Origin: Gemmatimonadota bacterium
GTDB taxonomy: Bacteria; Gemmatimonadota; Gemmatimonadetes; Longimicrobiales; Gaopeijiaceae
NCBI GenBank assembly: GCA_009838975.1
Contig: VXQO01000035.1
Location: 36,828 to 100,827 of the forward strand
Reading direction: 5' to 3'
Length of the DNA: 64,000 bases
Shown here: piece after piece, positions 39,624-47,461 of the stretch
How the letters are laid out: each line of letters opens with the position of its first letter
How positions within the stretch are numbered: position 1 is the stretch's first letter
The notes under the pieces: model-generated
What the model saw: only the letters and a program-made list of their open reading frames with translations
Told to the model about the DNA's origin: nothing
Database searches by the model: none
Position numbers and translations under genes: made by a program

Positions 39624-40535
39624 TCACATGCGGCGCGCCAGCTCCTCGATCAGGTCCGCGTGGCCGCTGGCCGCGTAGGCGATGGTGCCACCCGCGTCGA
39701 TCAGATACACCAGCGCGGGGTGTACGATGTCGCCCGTGTCCGGCACCCGCTGCCGGGCGACCTGCAGTGCGTCCAGTGCCGCGTTCACGCCCTCCACGCT
39801 ACCGGAAAGCAGATAGGTCCGATCCTTCTCGACCGCGTCCGGCGCAGCGAGATGAAACTGGCGCGCAAGCGACGGCAACCTCGCCGGCGTGTCCCTCCAA
39901 GGGTCGAGGGTGATCACCACCAGCGCCACATCGCGCCCCTCGGCGGTGAACCGGTCCTGGACCTGCCTCGCGTTCATGACGGTCATCGGACAGATGGTGG
40001 CACAGTGACCGAAGCCGAAGGTGAGGAGGGTCGGGCGCCCCGCGACACGACCCCAGCCGAACGCCTCGCCGTGCTGGTCCACGAGGTCGACCGGGGGAAG
40101 ACGACGATCGAGGCGCGGATAGGTGGCGGGCACGTCCGCGCGTGCCGTTTCGAGCCACTCCGAGTCGAGCGGGGCACCTGCGACACGCACGGCGGCCAGC
40201 ACCAGGCCGGCCACCAGAACCCCGGAGCCGCCTGCGATCCCGAGCAGCCCCGCCGGGGACGAGAACGCGCGCCGGAGCCCCGCGCGCACGGCATCGCCCG
40301 CGATGACCATCAGCACCGCGAGCATCCCGATCGGCTGCCCCACCAGGAGCAGCCATCCCGATGCGTCCGGGAGCCCGGAGGGGCCCGTGTTGAAGCACAC
40401 CAGGCGGGCGCGCTCCAGCCAGGCCGGGGCGACGCCCTGCACCGGCCAGAGCGCCAGGGCCCACCAGGCGACGGTAATGACGAGCAGCGCCGCAAGGGCC
40501 GCCAGGGCGCCTCGTGCCGAGGATTTCGAGCTCAT
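39624..40535 (-). CDS. SCO1/SenC-family copper chaperone with extra N-terminal membrane segments
   Basis: 303 residues. The C-terminal half is a thioredoxin-fold SCO domain: LTFGFGHCATICPMTVMNA gives the copper-binding C-x3-CP, and GDIVHPALVYLID the distal His. SCO proteins load or reduce the CuA site of subunit II. Typical SCO proteins have one N-terminal helix; here about 115 residues precede the domain, with three likely membrane segments (about 11-30, 61-83 and 97-120). ATG 40535 has GGAGG upstream and overlaps the subunit I stop (ATGA). It is the last gene of the heme-copper operon, which supports a role in maturing the CuA centre. Confidence 0.9.
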   Translation of the reverse strand: MSSKSSARGALAALAALLVITVAWWALALWPVQGVAPAWLERARLVCFNTGPSGLPDASGWLLLVGQPIGMLAVLMVIAGDAVRAGLRRAFSSPAGLLGIAGGSGVLVAGLVLAAVRVAGAPLDSEWLETARADVPATYPRLDRRLPPVDLVDQHGEAFGWGRVAGRPTLLTFGFGHCATICPMTVMNARQVQDRFTAEGRDVALVVITLDPWRDTPARLPSLARQFHLAAPDAVEKDRTYLLSGSVEGVNAALDALQVARQRVPDTGDIVHPALVYLIDAGGTIAYAASGHADLIEELARRM

Positions 40536-42253
40536 CCCACCTCCCACAGGAACGAAAGCAGCATCCAGTTCACGAAATAGTAGAGGATGAACGCGGCCAG
40601 GAAGATCAGCACCAGTACCATCGTGCCCGGGACCGGACCGAGGCGGCCCGACGGCGGCAGCGCTTCCATGTCCTCCGGCTTTAGCGCGCGCGGCGGATTG
40701 GTGATCCCCGGCGGCAGACCGCGCCCGGTCGCACCAAGGCCGGAGTCGTCGGCGGCCATCTTCCGGCCGAAGAAGACCGAAACCACCGTCATCACGATGT
40801 AGATCGCACCGCCTGTGATCGCGATCAAGCCGCCCACCGCCATGACGCCGATGATGAGGTTGACGGCCGGCGTGAACTCGGGCTGGAAGAGCGCCTGTGT
40901 GAAGCCGATGTCCCAGTGCCGGCGGGGCACGCCGAAGGTACCGGCGAAGGTCATCGCCATCGAGAAGATCAGCATGCCGATCGCGAAGATGTACGGCTGG
41001 ATCCTGGCGAGCGGGTAGAAGGCGATCTCGCGGCGGAAGATGAGCGGAATCACGTAGTAGGTGATCCCCATGAAGGCCATCGCGGTGCCCGACACCACGG
41101 TGGCGTGGAAGTGCCCGGGAATGCGCAGCGTGTTGTGCGCGATGATGTTGATCTGCTCGGTGCCGAAGGTCACGCCGGTGATCCCGCCCACGAAGCCGAA
41201 CACGACGATGGAGAAGGCCAGCGAGCTGAAGCCGGGATCACCCCAGGGCGCCCGCTTGAGCCACCCGAAGAGACCCTGGACGGCCCCCCTGAGTCGCATG
41301 CCGAGTTCCGTCCCGGCGGGAACGGTGAAACCGTGGATCATCGACGCCAGCACCGCCATGTACATGAAATAGCTGGTGTTCCAGACCTTCCACGACGGTC
41401 CCATGCCGGGATCGACCAGCAGGTGGTGCGCCGACGCCATCGAGATGAAGAGGACATAGAGGACGAACGCGGTGCGGCTCACCTTTTCGTTGAGTACGAC
41501 CGCGCCGACCGTGAGCGCCCCGAGCAGATACCAGATGGAGACCATCGCGGCCACGTTGATCTGCTGCGAGGAGTGACCCAGCCCCCACCAGATCAGCCGG
41601 TACACCTGGGCGTCCACGTGCATCAGGTCGAGCGACCAGAGGAAGGTGGGGATGTAGATGATCGCCCCGTGCAACAGCGTGACCGCCGCGATCGCCGCCG
41701 CGGTCAGGGCCCCGTAGGTGACCAGGGGGAGCGAGCCCTCGTAGGCCTTCTCCTTCCTGGCCACCGTGATGATGGCGAAGAAGTGGCCGACCACGGTGAG
41801 CGCCCCGACCGCGAAGAGGATCACGCCGAGGTAGAAGAGCGGGTGCGCCCTCAGCGGCACATACGAGGTAAAGAGGACATCGGCCCGGCCGGTCCACATC
41901 GTCCACTCCACCATCAGCGTGCCCACCACCATCAGCACGAAGGCGACCCAGCCGGTCTTCGGCGCGGGGACCCTGCAGTTCAGCAGCACGGCCGAGGCGA
42001 AATAGAGCACCGCCATCTCGAAGAAGATGATGAAGAAGATGAGCATGTTCATGCCGTGCACGGTCAGCATGCGGTAGAACATGTCCGCCTCGAGCAGGAG
42101 GACGGCTTCCCAGCGCGTCAGAAGCACCAGCACGGCCGCGATTCCCCCGACCAGGAGCGCCACCGTCGCCACAACCGCATTGGCCTTGATCAGCCGGTCG
42201 GCGGTGCGGTGGACCTGGAGCCCCGTGGTCGGACATGTGCGAAAGGCGCTCAT
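40532..42253 (-). CDS. heme-copper oxidoreductase subunit I, likely CuA-type nitric oxide reductase (eNOR-like)
   Basis: 573 residues, about 13-14 membrane helices. Visible ligands: H66 for the low-spin heme (LTVHGMNM), CuB ligands H227 (WWGLGHSSQQ) and H276/H277 (SMASAHHLLVD), and H381/H383 in PGHFHATVVSG for the hemes. Oxygen reductases have H-P-x-V-Y at helix VI, with Tyr cross-linked to His four residues earlier; here that position is Gln (Q231). Loss of this Tyr is a hallmark of nitric oxide reductase families. The operon keeps a CuA subunit, so I infer a CuA-NOR such as the eNOR group known from Rhodothermus marinus; a divergent oxygen reductase is the alternative. Start and stop overlap both neighbours by ATGA. 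Confidence 0.85.
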   Translation of the reverse strand: MSAFRTCPTTGLQVHRTADRLIKANAVVATVALLVGGIAAVLVLLTRWEAVLLLEADMFYRMLTVHGMNMLIFFIIFFEMAVLYFASAVLLNCRVPAPKTGWVAFVLMVVGTLMVEWTMWTGRADVLFTSYVPLRAHPLFYLGVILFAVGALTVVGHFFAIITVARKEKAYEGSLPLVTYGALTAAAIAAVTLLHGAIIYIPTFLWSLDLMHVDAQVYRLIWWGLGHSSQQINVAAMVSIWYLLGALTVGAVVLNEKVSRTAFVLYVLFISMASAHHLLVDPGMGPSWKVWNTSYFMYMAVLASMIHGFTVPAGTELGMRLRGAVQGLFGWLKRAPWGDPGFSSLAFSIVVFGFVGGITGVTFGTEQINIIAHNTLRIPGHFHATVVSGTAMAFMGITYYVIPLIFRREIAFYPLARIQPYIFAIGMLIFSMAMTFAGTFGVPRRHWDIGFTQALFQPEFTPAVNLIIGVMAVGGLIAITGGAIYIVMTVVSVFFGRKMAADDSGLGATGRGLPPGITNPPRALKPEDMEALPPSGRLGPVPGTMVLVLIFLAAFILYYFVNWMLLSFLWEVG

Positions 42254-42843
42254 CGGTCACCTCCCGCGGTCGAGACCCCGGCCGCCGGCGCGTCCGCCGT
42301 CCCGTCCGCCGGTTCCACGATGATCTTCCCCACCATCAGATGGTGGCCGATCCCGCAGAACTCGTTGCACATGACGTAGAACTCGCCGGGCTCGTTCGGC
42401 ACGATGCGAAGGCCGTAGTCGTAGCCCGGAACGACCTGGAAGTTGATGTTCAGCGGGTACAGGGCGAAGCCGTGGTTGACGTCGAGCGACGACAGGTGGA
42501 GCGTGTACTCGGCTCCCTGGCGCAGCCGCACGACGGGGATCCAGGCGAATTGCGACGCCTGCAGGTAGACGTCGCTTCCCGGCGGCGGCGCCACCACCGG
42601 AAGCCCGTTGTCGGTGCCCACCTGGTGCTCCCGCACGAACTCGGCCACCCTGGCCTGGAAGTCGGCCGGATCCACCCGGTGCCGGATTCCGGATGGGTTC
42701 TGACCACCCCTCAGGTGCCACACGGGCATCATCGCGAACAGGACCATGCACCAGGCGAAGGCGATCCACACCCACACCTTCTCGTGCCGCCCCACCTTCT
42801 TCCACCACACGCGCTCCGGCGGCTCAATTCCGGTTCGGTACAT
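42250..42843 (-). CDS. heme-copper oxidoreductase subunit II with CuA site
   Basis: 197 residues. One N-terminal membrane helix (about 22-43) is followed by a periplasmic cupredoxin domain. All CuA ligands are present: H124 (DVNHGFALYP), then C159, E161, C163, H167 and M170 in MCNEFCGIGHHLM. It therefore receives electrons from a soluble or membrane donor, such as cytochrome c or a copper protein, unlike quinol-using cNOR-type or qNOR-type partners. The short single-helix form resembles B-family (ba3) subunit II. It is translationally coupled to subunit I (ATGA) and follows the Rrf2/one-helix gene by 15 bases. Confidence 0.93.
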   Translation of the reverse strand: MYRTGIEPPERVWWKKVGRHEKVWVWIAFAWCMVLFAMMPVWHLRGGQNPSGIRHRVDPADFQARVAEFVREHQVGTDNGLPVVAPPPGSDVYLQASQFAWIPVVRLRQGAEYTLHLSSLDVNHGFALYPLNINFQVVPGYDYGLRIVPNEPGEFYVMCNEFCGIGHHLMVGKIIVEPADGTADAPAAGVSTAGGDR

Positions 42844-42858
42844 AGGTTCAGCCCTCCC

Positions 42859-43506
42859 TTACGGCAGCGGTGCGGGTTCGAGGGACATGATCTCGAGCAT
42901 GCCCCAGGCGGTGAAGAACACGAACATCACCACGATGCATGCGACCAGCAGCAGGAACGGGTTGTCGTAGAGCCGCTGCATGCGAGGAATGGGCGAATCC
43001 CCCGTGCCACCGGCCGGCGGTGGCGAGGAGGATGCTGGCGAGGGTTCGGGCATGGATCGCTCCTTGTAGGGGGAAACCATGGGCGCCCCCGTCCGGTCGG
43101 GGGCAGGCGGCGAGAGAAGAAGGTCCCCCACCGTCGTTTCGGCAAAAAAGTCGTCTATGGCCTCCCGTACCACGCACCAGCGCCGGTGCGACGCGCACGG
43201 GTTCACTTCCGAGCACTCCGCGCGACCCAGCAGACATCGCCGCTCAGGGCCCTCGGGATCGATCGCGTCGACGATCCGGCCCAGGGGAAGCTCGGCGGCG
43301 GGGACCGCGACGGCATAGCCGCCGCCCCTGCCGCGAACCGCGCGAAGCACGCCGTTCCGGACGAGCCGATGGAGTGTCTTGGAGAGGTAGTTCTGTGGCA
43401 GATCGAGCTCCCGGGCCAGCGCCTTCGCCGAGACCGGGCCGGTGGACTCCCCTTCCGCGATTCGCACGACAGCGCGAAGCGCGTTCCTGGCGGTCTTGGA
43501 GATCAT
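42859..43506 (-). CDS. Rrf2-family (NsrR-like) regulator continuing in frame into a single-helix oxidoreductase subunit
   Basis: 215 codons without a stop. Residues 1-135 are a Rrf2 winged-helix regulator (SAKALARELDLPQNYLSKTL, GGGYAVAVP) with cysteines C91, C98 and C104 spaced like the Fe-S ligands of NsrR and IscR, plus C111. From M152 the sequence changes to a Pro/Ser-rich stretch and one membrane helix (about 183-206, NPFLLLVACIVVMFVFFTAW), resembling the small IIa subunit of ba3-type enzymes. AAGGAG lies 7 bases before the M152 codon, so the 64-residue subunit can be made alone (42859-43053). Either it is a true membrane-tethered regulator, or two genes have lost the separating stop. The NOR-like context suggests NO sensing. 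Confidence 0.8.
   Translation of the reverse strand: MISKTARNALRAVVRIAEGESTGPVSAKALARELDLPQNYLSKTLHRLVRNGVLRAVRGRGGGYAVAVPAAELPLGRIVDAIDPEGPERRCLLGRAECSEVNPCASHRRWCVVREAIDDFFAETTVGDLLLSPPAPDRTGAPMVSPYKERSMPEPSPASSSPPPAGGTGDSPIPRMQRLYDNPFLLLVACIVVMFVFFTAWGMLEIMSLEPAPLP
43060..43065 (-). promoter_or_regulatory. internal ribosome binding site for the one-helix subunit
   Basis: AAGGAG on the minus strand, 7 bases before ATG 43053, lies inside the Rrf2 frame (the Lys-Glu codons of YKERS). It supports independent translation of the 64-residue membrane peptide. Confidence 0.6.
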
Positions 43507-43639
43507 TCCCGCGACCCTCGATCATTTCGGCTGACATCTATTCCAGATAAGATCATGATGATATGGTTATTAATCTGACGCAAGGCATCCAGTATGCGCG
43601 CCTGCTGGTTCCACCTCCGGATTCCCCACAGGATCTGCA
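43507..43639. promoter_or_regulatory. divergent promoter/operator between Rrf2 gene and cytochrome b fusion gene
   Basis: This 133-base gap has a distinctly A/T-rich core at about 43536-43575 in GC-rich surroundings. GATCAT occurs at 43501, 43520 and 43551, the last within the palindrome ATCATGAT (43552-43559). No exact match to the published NsrR consensus is seen. A Rrf2-family repressor beside its own divergent promoter is the usual arrangement, so this is the likely operator for both transcription units. Confidence 0.5.
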
Positions 43640-45220
43640 ATGCTCAAGCGACTGCTCGGACCGGTTCTGAAGCGGACGGACGGCTGGGTCGATCGGCTGT
43701 TTGGATCGAAGTGGAACCCCCTGTACCAGTCCGGCGCCCTGGTGGTGCTGTGCCTCGCGGTCATGCTGGTGACCGGCCTCTACCTGATCTTCTTCTACCG
43801 GATCGGCGCACCCTACGAATCCATCGTGCGGATTGAAGGCCAGCCATGGGGCGGACGCTGGATCCGCGCCCTGCACAGGTACGCCGCCGATGGAGCCGTC
43901 GTCGCGGCCGTCGTGCACGCGCTGCGGATGTTCTGCCAGGGACGATCGTGGGGACCGCGGGCACTCGCCTGGATTTCGGGCGTCTTTCTCGTGTTTCTGC
44001 TCTACGTCTGCGGGTTGACCGGCTATGTGATGGTCTGGGACACGCACGGCCAGCTCCTCGCCACGGAGGGTGCCCGACTCCTGGACGCGCTCCCGCTCTT
44101 CTCCGAGCCGATCTCCCGGACCTTCGCCGGAGCGGACCCGATCCCGTCCGCCTTCTTCTTCATGAACCTCTTCCTGCACATCGCCGTGCCGGTCGGGATC
44201 GTGATCTTCCTCTGGCTGCATGTATCCCGCGTCGCACGTCCGGTCCTGTTGCCGCCGCGGCCGCTGCTGTGGACAACGGTGGGACTGTTGACCGGGGTGG
44301 CGCTCGTCGTGCCGGCAGCGCTCGGGCCGGGCGCCGACCTCCTGCGTCTTCCCGCGGAGGTGACGCTGGACGTCTTCTACACGTTCTGGCTTCCGTGGAC
44401 GCGTTCGGCCGCACCGGGAGTGGTATGGCTCGCCGCCGGGGTGGCGAGTGCCGTTGCCGTGGCCGTGCCGCTCCTGACCCGCCCCCAAGCGGATCGTCGT
44501 CCGGCGCCGTCGTTCGCGTCAACGCGGCTGTGTACCGGGTGCGAACAGTGCTACACGGACTGTCCCTACGACGCCATCCGGATGGTCGACCGGGAGGGCG
44601 GCCGCGAGGGGAAGGTGGCGCTCGTAAATCCCGCAGCCTGCGTCAGTTGCGGCATTTGCGCCGGCTCCTGCGCGCCGATGGGCGTCGGACCGCCGGGTCG
44701 CACCGGCCGTGACCAGTTGAGTCGTGTGAAGGAGTTCGTGCAACGACAACCGGATGCAGGCGAGGACATCGTCCTGGTCGGATGCGGCCGTTCTGCCGCG
44801 GCGGCGTGGGCCGGGGACCACGGCCGCCGATTCCTGGTGTCCTGCGCGGGGAATCTGCACACTTCGGTCGTGGAGTACCTCGTCCGATCCGGCGCGCGGG
44901 GCGTGCTGATCGTCGCGTGCCCGTCCCGCGACTGCTGGGGTCGAGAGGGGCCCAAGTGGCTCGTGGAGCGGCTTTTCCACGAGCGCGAAGCGGAACTGAA
45001 GGCACGCGTGGACCGGCGGCGTGTGCGCGTCGCCCACGCGTCCTCCTTCGACCGGTGGTCGCTTGGGGAGGCCATGGACGAATTCGCCACCGAACTCGCC
45101 CGCCTCGACGCACCGGTCGGAGACGATGCGATCGAGGTTGAAACGGAATGCGACCTTGCGGAGAGTTCCACGCCGCAGGACTCGCCGCTCCCTCGCCCCG
45201 GGCACACCTCCGGCCCATGA
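43640..45220 (+). CDS. fusion protein: two-heme cytochrome b + 2[4Fe-4S] ferredoxin + MvhD/FlpD-like domain
   Basis: 526 residues. Residues 1-205 are a four-helix cytochrome b N-terminal domain with heme ligands H79/H93 and H180/H194, each pair 13 residues apart as in bc-complex cytochrome b. Two or three more membrane helices follow to about 280. A ferredoxin comes next: C298, C301, C304, C308 (CTGCEQCYTDCP) and C334, C337, C340, C344 (CVSCGICAGSC). The end (about 375-490) resembles the MvhD/FlpD hydrogenase iron-sulfur subunit with C382, C402, C427 and C432 (VACPSRDCWGREGPKW). I infer electron transfer between cytoplasmic iron-sulfur donors and the membrane quinone or cytochrome pool. It is divergent from the heme-copper operon. 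Confidence 0.85.
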   Translation: MLKRLLGPVLKRTDGWVDRLFGSKWNPLYQSGALVVLCLAVMLVTGLYLIFFYRIGAPYESIVRIEGQPWGGRWIRALHRYAADGAVVAAVVHALRMFCQGRSWGPRALAWISGVFLVFLLYVCGLTGYVMVWDTHGQLLATEGARLLDALPLFSEPISRTFAGADPIPSAFFFMNLFLHIAVPVGIVIFLWLHVSRVARPVLLPPRPLLWTTVGLLTGVALVVPAALGPGADLLRLPAEVTLDVFYTFWLPWTRSAAPGVVWLAAGVASAVAVAVPLLTRPQADRRPAPSFASTRLCTGCEQCYTDCPYDAIRMVDREGGREGKVALVNPAACVSCGICAGSCAPMGVGPPGRTGRDQLSRVKEFVQRQPDAGEDIVLVGCGRSAAAAWAGDHGRRFLVSCAGNLHTSVVEYLVRSGARGVLIVACPSRDCWGREGPKWLVERLFHEREAELKARVDRRRVRVAHASSFDRWSLGEAMDEFATELARLDAPVGDDAIEVETECDLAESSTPQDSPLPRPGHTSGP

Positions 45221-45732
45221 GTGCGGCAACCCGGGCGCGAAGGTCCGTGGCTTTGGTGCTGGCCATCGCCGGTGTTCTGGCCATGGTGAGCCTCTCCCGG
45301 CTGCGGTGGCGGAACCCCGACGCCGAGGCGGCCGAACTGCGCCTGTCCTGGCGCATCCCCGCCCCATCGGAGCGGAGCTGCCGACCGCCCACCGAGGCCG
45401 AACTCGAGGGCGTGCTTCCCCACATGCGTCCCTCAGAGGTCTGCACGGACGAAGCCATTCCCTACCGGCTCACGGTGCTCCTCGATGGAGACACGCTGCG
45501 CTCCGGTCCGGTGGCGCGAGCCGGCGGGCGGATCCGTGCGATCACGGTGTACGAGAGGTTTGTGATTGCTCCCGGCGATCACCGGATAACCGTGGGTTTT
45601 GCACCCGAAACCGCGAGTGCTGCCGAGGCCGTGGCGATGGCGATGGACGCCGACGTGGCTGCGGCTCCCGGTGACGTCATCCTCGTGGCCACCGACGACA
45701 CCGGGCGCCTGGGCTTGTCGGAAGGACGCTGA
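45217..45732 (+). CDS. membrane-anchored protein of unknown function, 171 aa
   Basis: ATG 45217 overlaps the cytochrome b fusion stop (ATGA), so the two are almost certainly co-translated. One N-terminal helix (about 9-27, RSVALVLAIAGVLAMVSL) anchors a predicted periplasmic domain rich in beta strands (YRLTVLLDGDTLRSGPVA, ITVYERFVIAPGDHRITVGF), with two cysteines (C55, C76) that could form a disulfide or bind a metal. I recognise no family. The 'dispersal' of a hydrophilic beta domain beside an electron-transfer subunit suggests an assembly or accessory factor of the NOR-like system; this is inference. Confidence 0.75.
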   Translation: MSAATRARRSVALVLAIAGVLAMVSLSRLRWRNPDAEAAELRLSWRIPAPSERSCRPPTEAELEGVLPHMRPSEVCTDEAIPYRLTVLLDGDTLRSGPVARAGGRIRAITVYERFVIAPGDHRITVGFAPETASAAEAVAMAMDADVAAAPGDVILVATDDTGRLGLSEGR

Positions 45733-45772
45733 TCGCCGTCGTCCGGACGCGCGGTCCCGGCGCCGCCGGCCG

Positions 45773-46432
45773 CTACCGCCGTTCAGGCCCTCCGTCTTCG
45801 CCACGCAGGGCGATCGGCGGTCCGAGCACTTCCCGAGCGACCAGCGCTTTCCGCAAGCCGCCGATCGTCCCGAGGCCCAGTGCGTCTTCCGGACCGGCAG
45901 TCCCGGCAGGACGGGGGCGTGTCCACCGCCTTGGCGCGGGCGGAGACGACGCCGGTCGCCGGGTCGGTGTCGGCGGCTTCCGTTCTGGAGGGAGAGGTGT
46001 CGGCAGTGGCGGCGTAGCGACGTCCAGCTCTTCTTGAGGATCGGCCCACTCCGGTCTCTGCTCGACCGGCCGAGGCTCCCTCGAGCGGACGACGATCGGC
46101 CTGGCCGCCCGATCGCGGACTACCGGCTCGGGCGCCGCGGGCTCGACGACAGGCTTCAGCTCGACCAGGTCGCGAGCACGCGGCCGGGCCGGAGTCTCCG
46201 ACCACAACTCGAAACCGCCCGCGACCTGCTGTTCCCGGCGAGCGGGCTGTACTTCCCCCGCGGCGGGCCCCGGCGGCTCCCGTCCCTCCGCCAGCGCCTT
46301 GAGCATGTCCCATTCCTCGCCCGCCGGACCCGGCTCACCCTGCTGGTCGGCCGCACGCTTCCTCGCCATGCGGCCGAGCATGTCCATGATGACGGCGATC
46401 GCCATCACCACCGCGATGAACCGGAGGTCCAC
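45773..46432 (-). CDS. proline-rich membrane-anchored hypothetical protein
   Basis: 219 residues. One N-terminal helix (FIAVVMAIAVIMDMLGRM) is followed by a long Pro/Arg/Glu-rich, probably disordered cytoplasmic region and a short conserved-looking end (LGLGTIGGLRKALVAREVLG). The start is GTG 46432, with an in-frame ATG nine codons later. It lies 11 bases after floA in the same direction, in an operon with floA and nfeD, so a scaffold role in membrane domains is possible. Not recognised as a family. Confidence 0.6.
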   Translation of the reverse strand: MDLRFIAVVMAIAVIMDMLGRMARKRAADQQGEPGPAGEEWDMLKALAEGREPPGPAAGEVQPARREQQVAGGFELWSETPARPRARDLVELKPVVEPAAPEPVVRDRAARPIVVRSREPRPVEQRPEWADPQEELDVATPPLPTPLPPERKPPTPTRRPASSPPAPRRWTRPRPAGTAGPEDALGLGTIGGLRKALVAREVLGPPIALRGEDGGPERR

Positions 46433-46443
46433 TGGCCTGCCCC

Positions 46444-47433
46444 CTAGTTCTCGGGCAGTTCGTCGGACGAATCGCCCTCGGCGATGGCCCTGCGCATCGT
46501 CGTATCCGACTCGATGTTGCGATAACGGGCGTAGTCCATGATGCCCAGGTTGCCGCTGCGGAAGGCGTCGGCCATCGCCAGCGGCACCTGCGCCTCGGCC
46601 GCGATCACCTCGGCGCGCATCTCTTCCACCCGCGCGCTCATCTCCTGCTCACGCGCCTGCGCCATCGCGCGCCGCTCCTCGGCCCTGGCCTGCGCAACGC
46701 GCTTGTCGGCCTCGGCCTGGTCGGTCTGCAGTTCGGCTCCGATGTTCTTCCCGACATCCACGTCGGCGATGTCGATGGAGAGGATCTCGAAGGCGGTACC
46801 GGAGTCCAGCCCCTTCTGCAACACCGTCTTCGAGATCGCGTCGGGGTTCTCGAGCACCGCCTTGTGGGAGTTCGCCGAGCCGATCGTCGACACGATGCCC
46901 TCGCCCACGCGGGCCAGGATCGTCTCCTCGCCGGCGCCCCCGACCAGGCGGTTGATGTTCGCGCGCACCGTCACCCGGGCGACCGCGATCAGCTGGATCC
47001 CGTCCTTGGCCATCGCCGCCACGCGCGGAGTCTGGACCACCTTGGGGTTGACCGACACCTGAACGGCCTCGAAGACGTCCCTGCCCGCGAGGTCGATGGC
47101 GGCCGCCTGCTGGAACGGCAGGTCGATTGCCGCCTTGTCGGCGCTGATGAGCGCCCGCGCGACGCGATCGACATTCCCGCCCGCGAGATAATGCGCTTCC
47201 AGGTGGGAAACGTCGAGGAAGAGCCCCGCCTTGGTCGAAGCGATCAGCGGCCTCACCACGGAGGGTGGACTGACCTTCCGCAGCCGCATGCCGACCAGGT
47301 TGCCGAGCCCGAGAGGCACCCCGGAGAATCGGGCCTCGATCCACAGCCGTACCGGGACGGCCCACAAGAGGACCAGCAGGCCCACGACGATGAGAAACGG
47401 AAGAAGCAGGGACAGAATCGGAAGCGGGCTCAT
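46444..47433 (-). CDS. floA: flotillin-like protein FloA
   Basis: 329 residues. A membrane hairpin ([20 protein letters not shown]) is followed by the UPF0365/FloA domain ([59 protein letters not shown]) and a coiled-coil region rich in Ala, Glu, Arg ([20 protein letters not shown]). FloA organises liquid-ordered membrane domains. It is paired with nfeD upstream, as is common in bacteria, and starts 28 bases after it. Confidence 0.94.
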   Translation of the reverse strand: MSPLPILSLLLPFLIVVGLLVLLWAVPVRLWIEARFSGVPLGLGNLVGMRLRKVSPPSVVRPLIASTKAGLFLDVSHLEAHYLAGGNVDRVARALISADKAAIDLPFQQAAAIDLAGRDVFEAVQVSVNPKVVQTPRVAAMAKDGIQLIAVARVTVRANINRLVGGAGEETILARVGEGIVSTIGSANSHKAVLENPDAISKTVLQKGLDSGTAFEILSIDIADVDVGKNIGAELQTDQAEADKRVAQARAEERRAMAQAREQEMSARVEEMRAEVIAAEAQVPLAMADAFRSGNLGIMDYARYRNIESDTTMRRAIAEGDSSDELPEN

Positions 47434-47461
47434 GAAGTCGGTACCTTATGGTTTCGGTTGA

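Noticed and set aside
42859-43506. Treating the Rrf2 gene as a pseudogene.
   Set aside because: The regulator domain is complete with all expected motifs, and the frame is open; only a stop between domains is missing.
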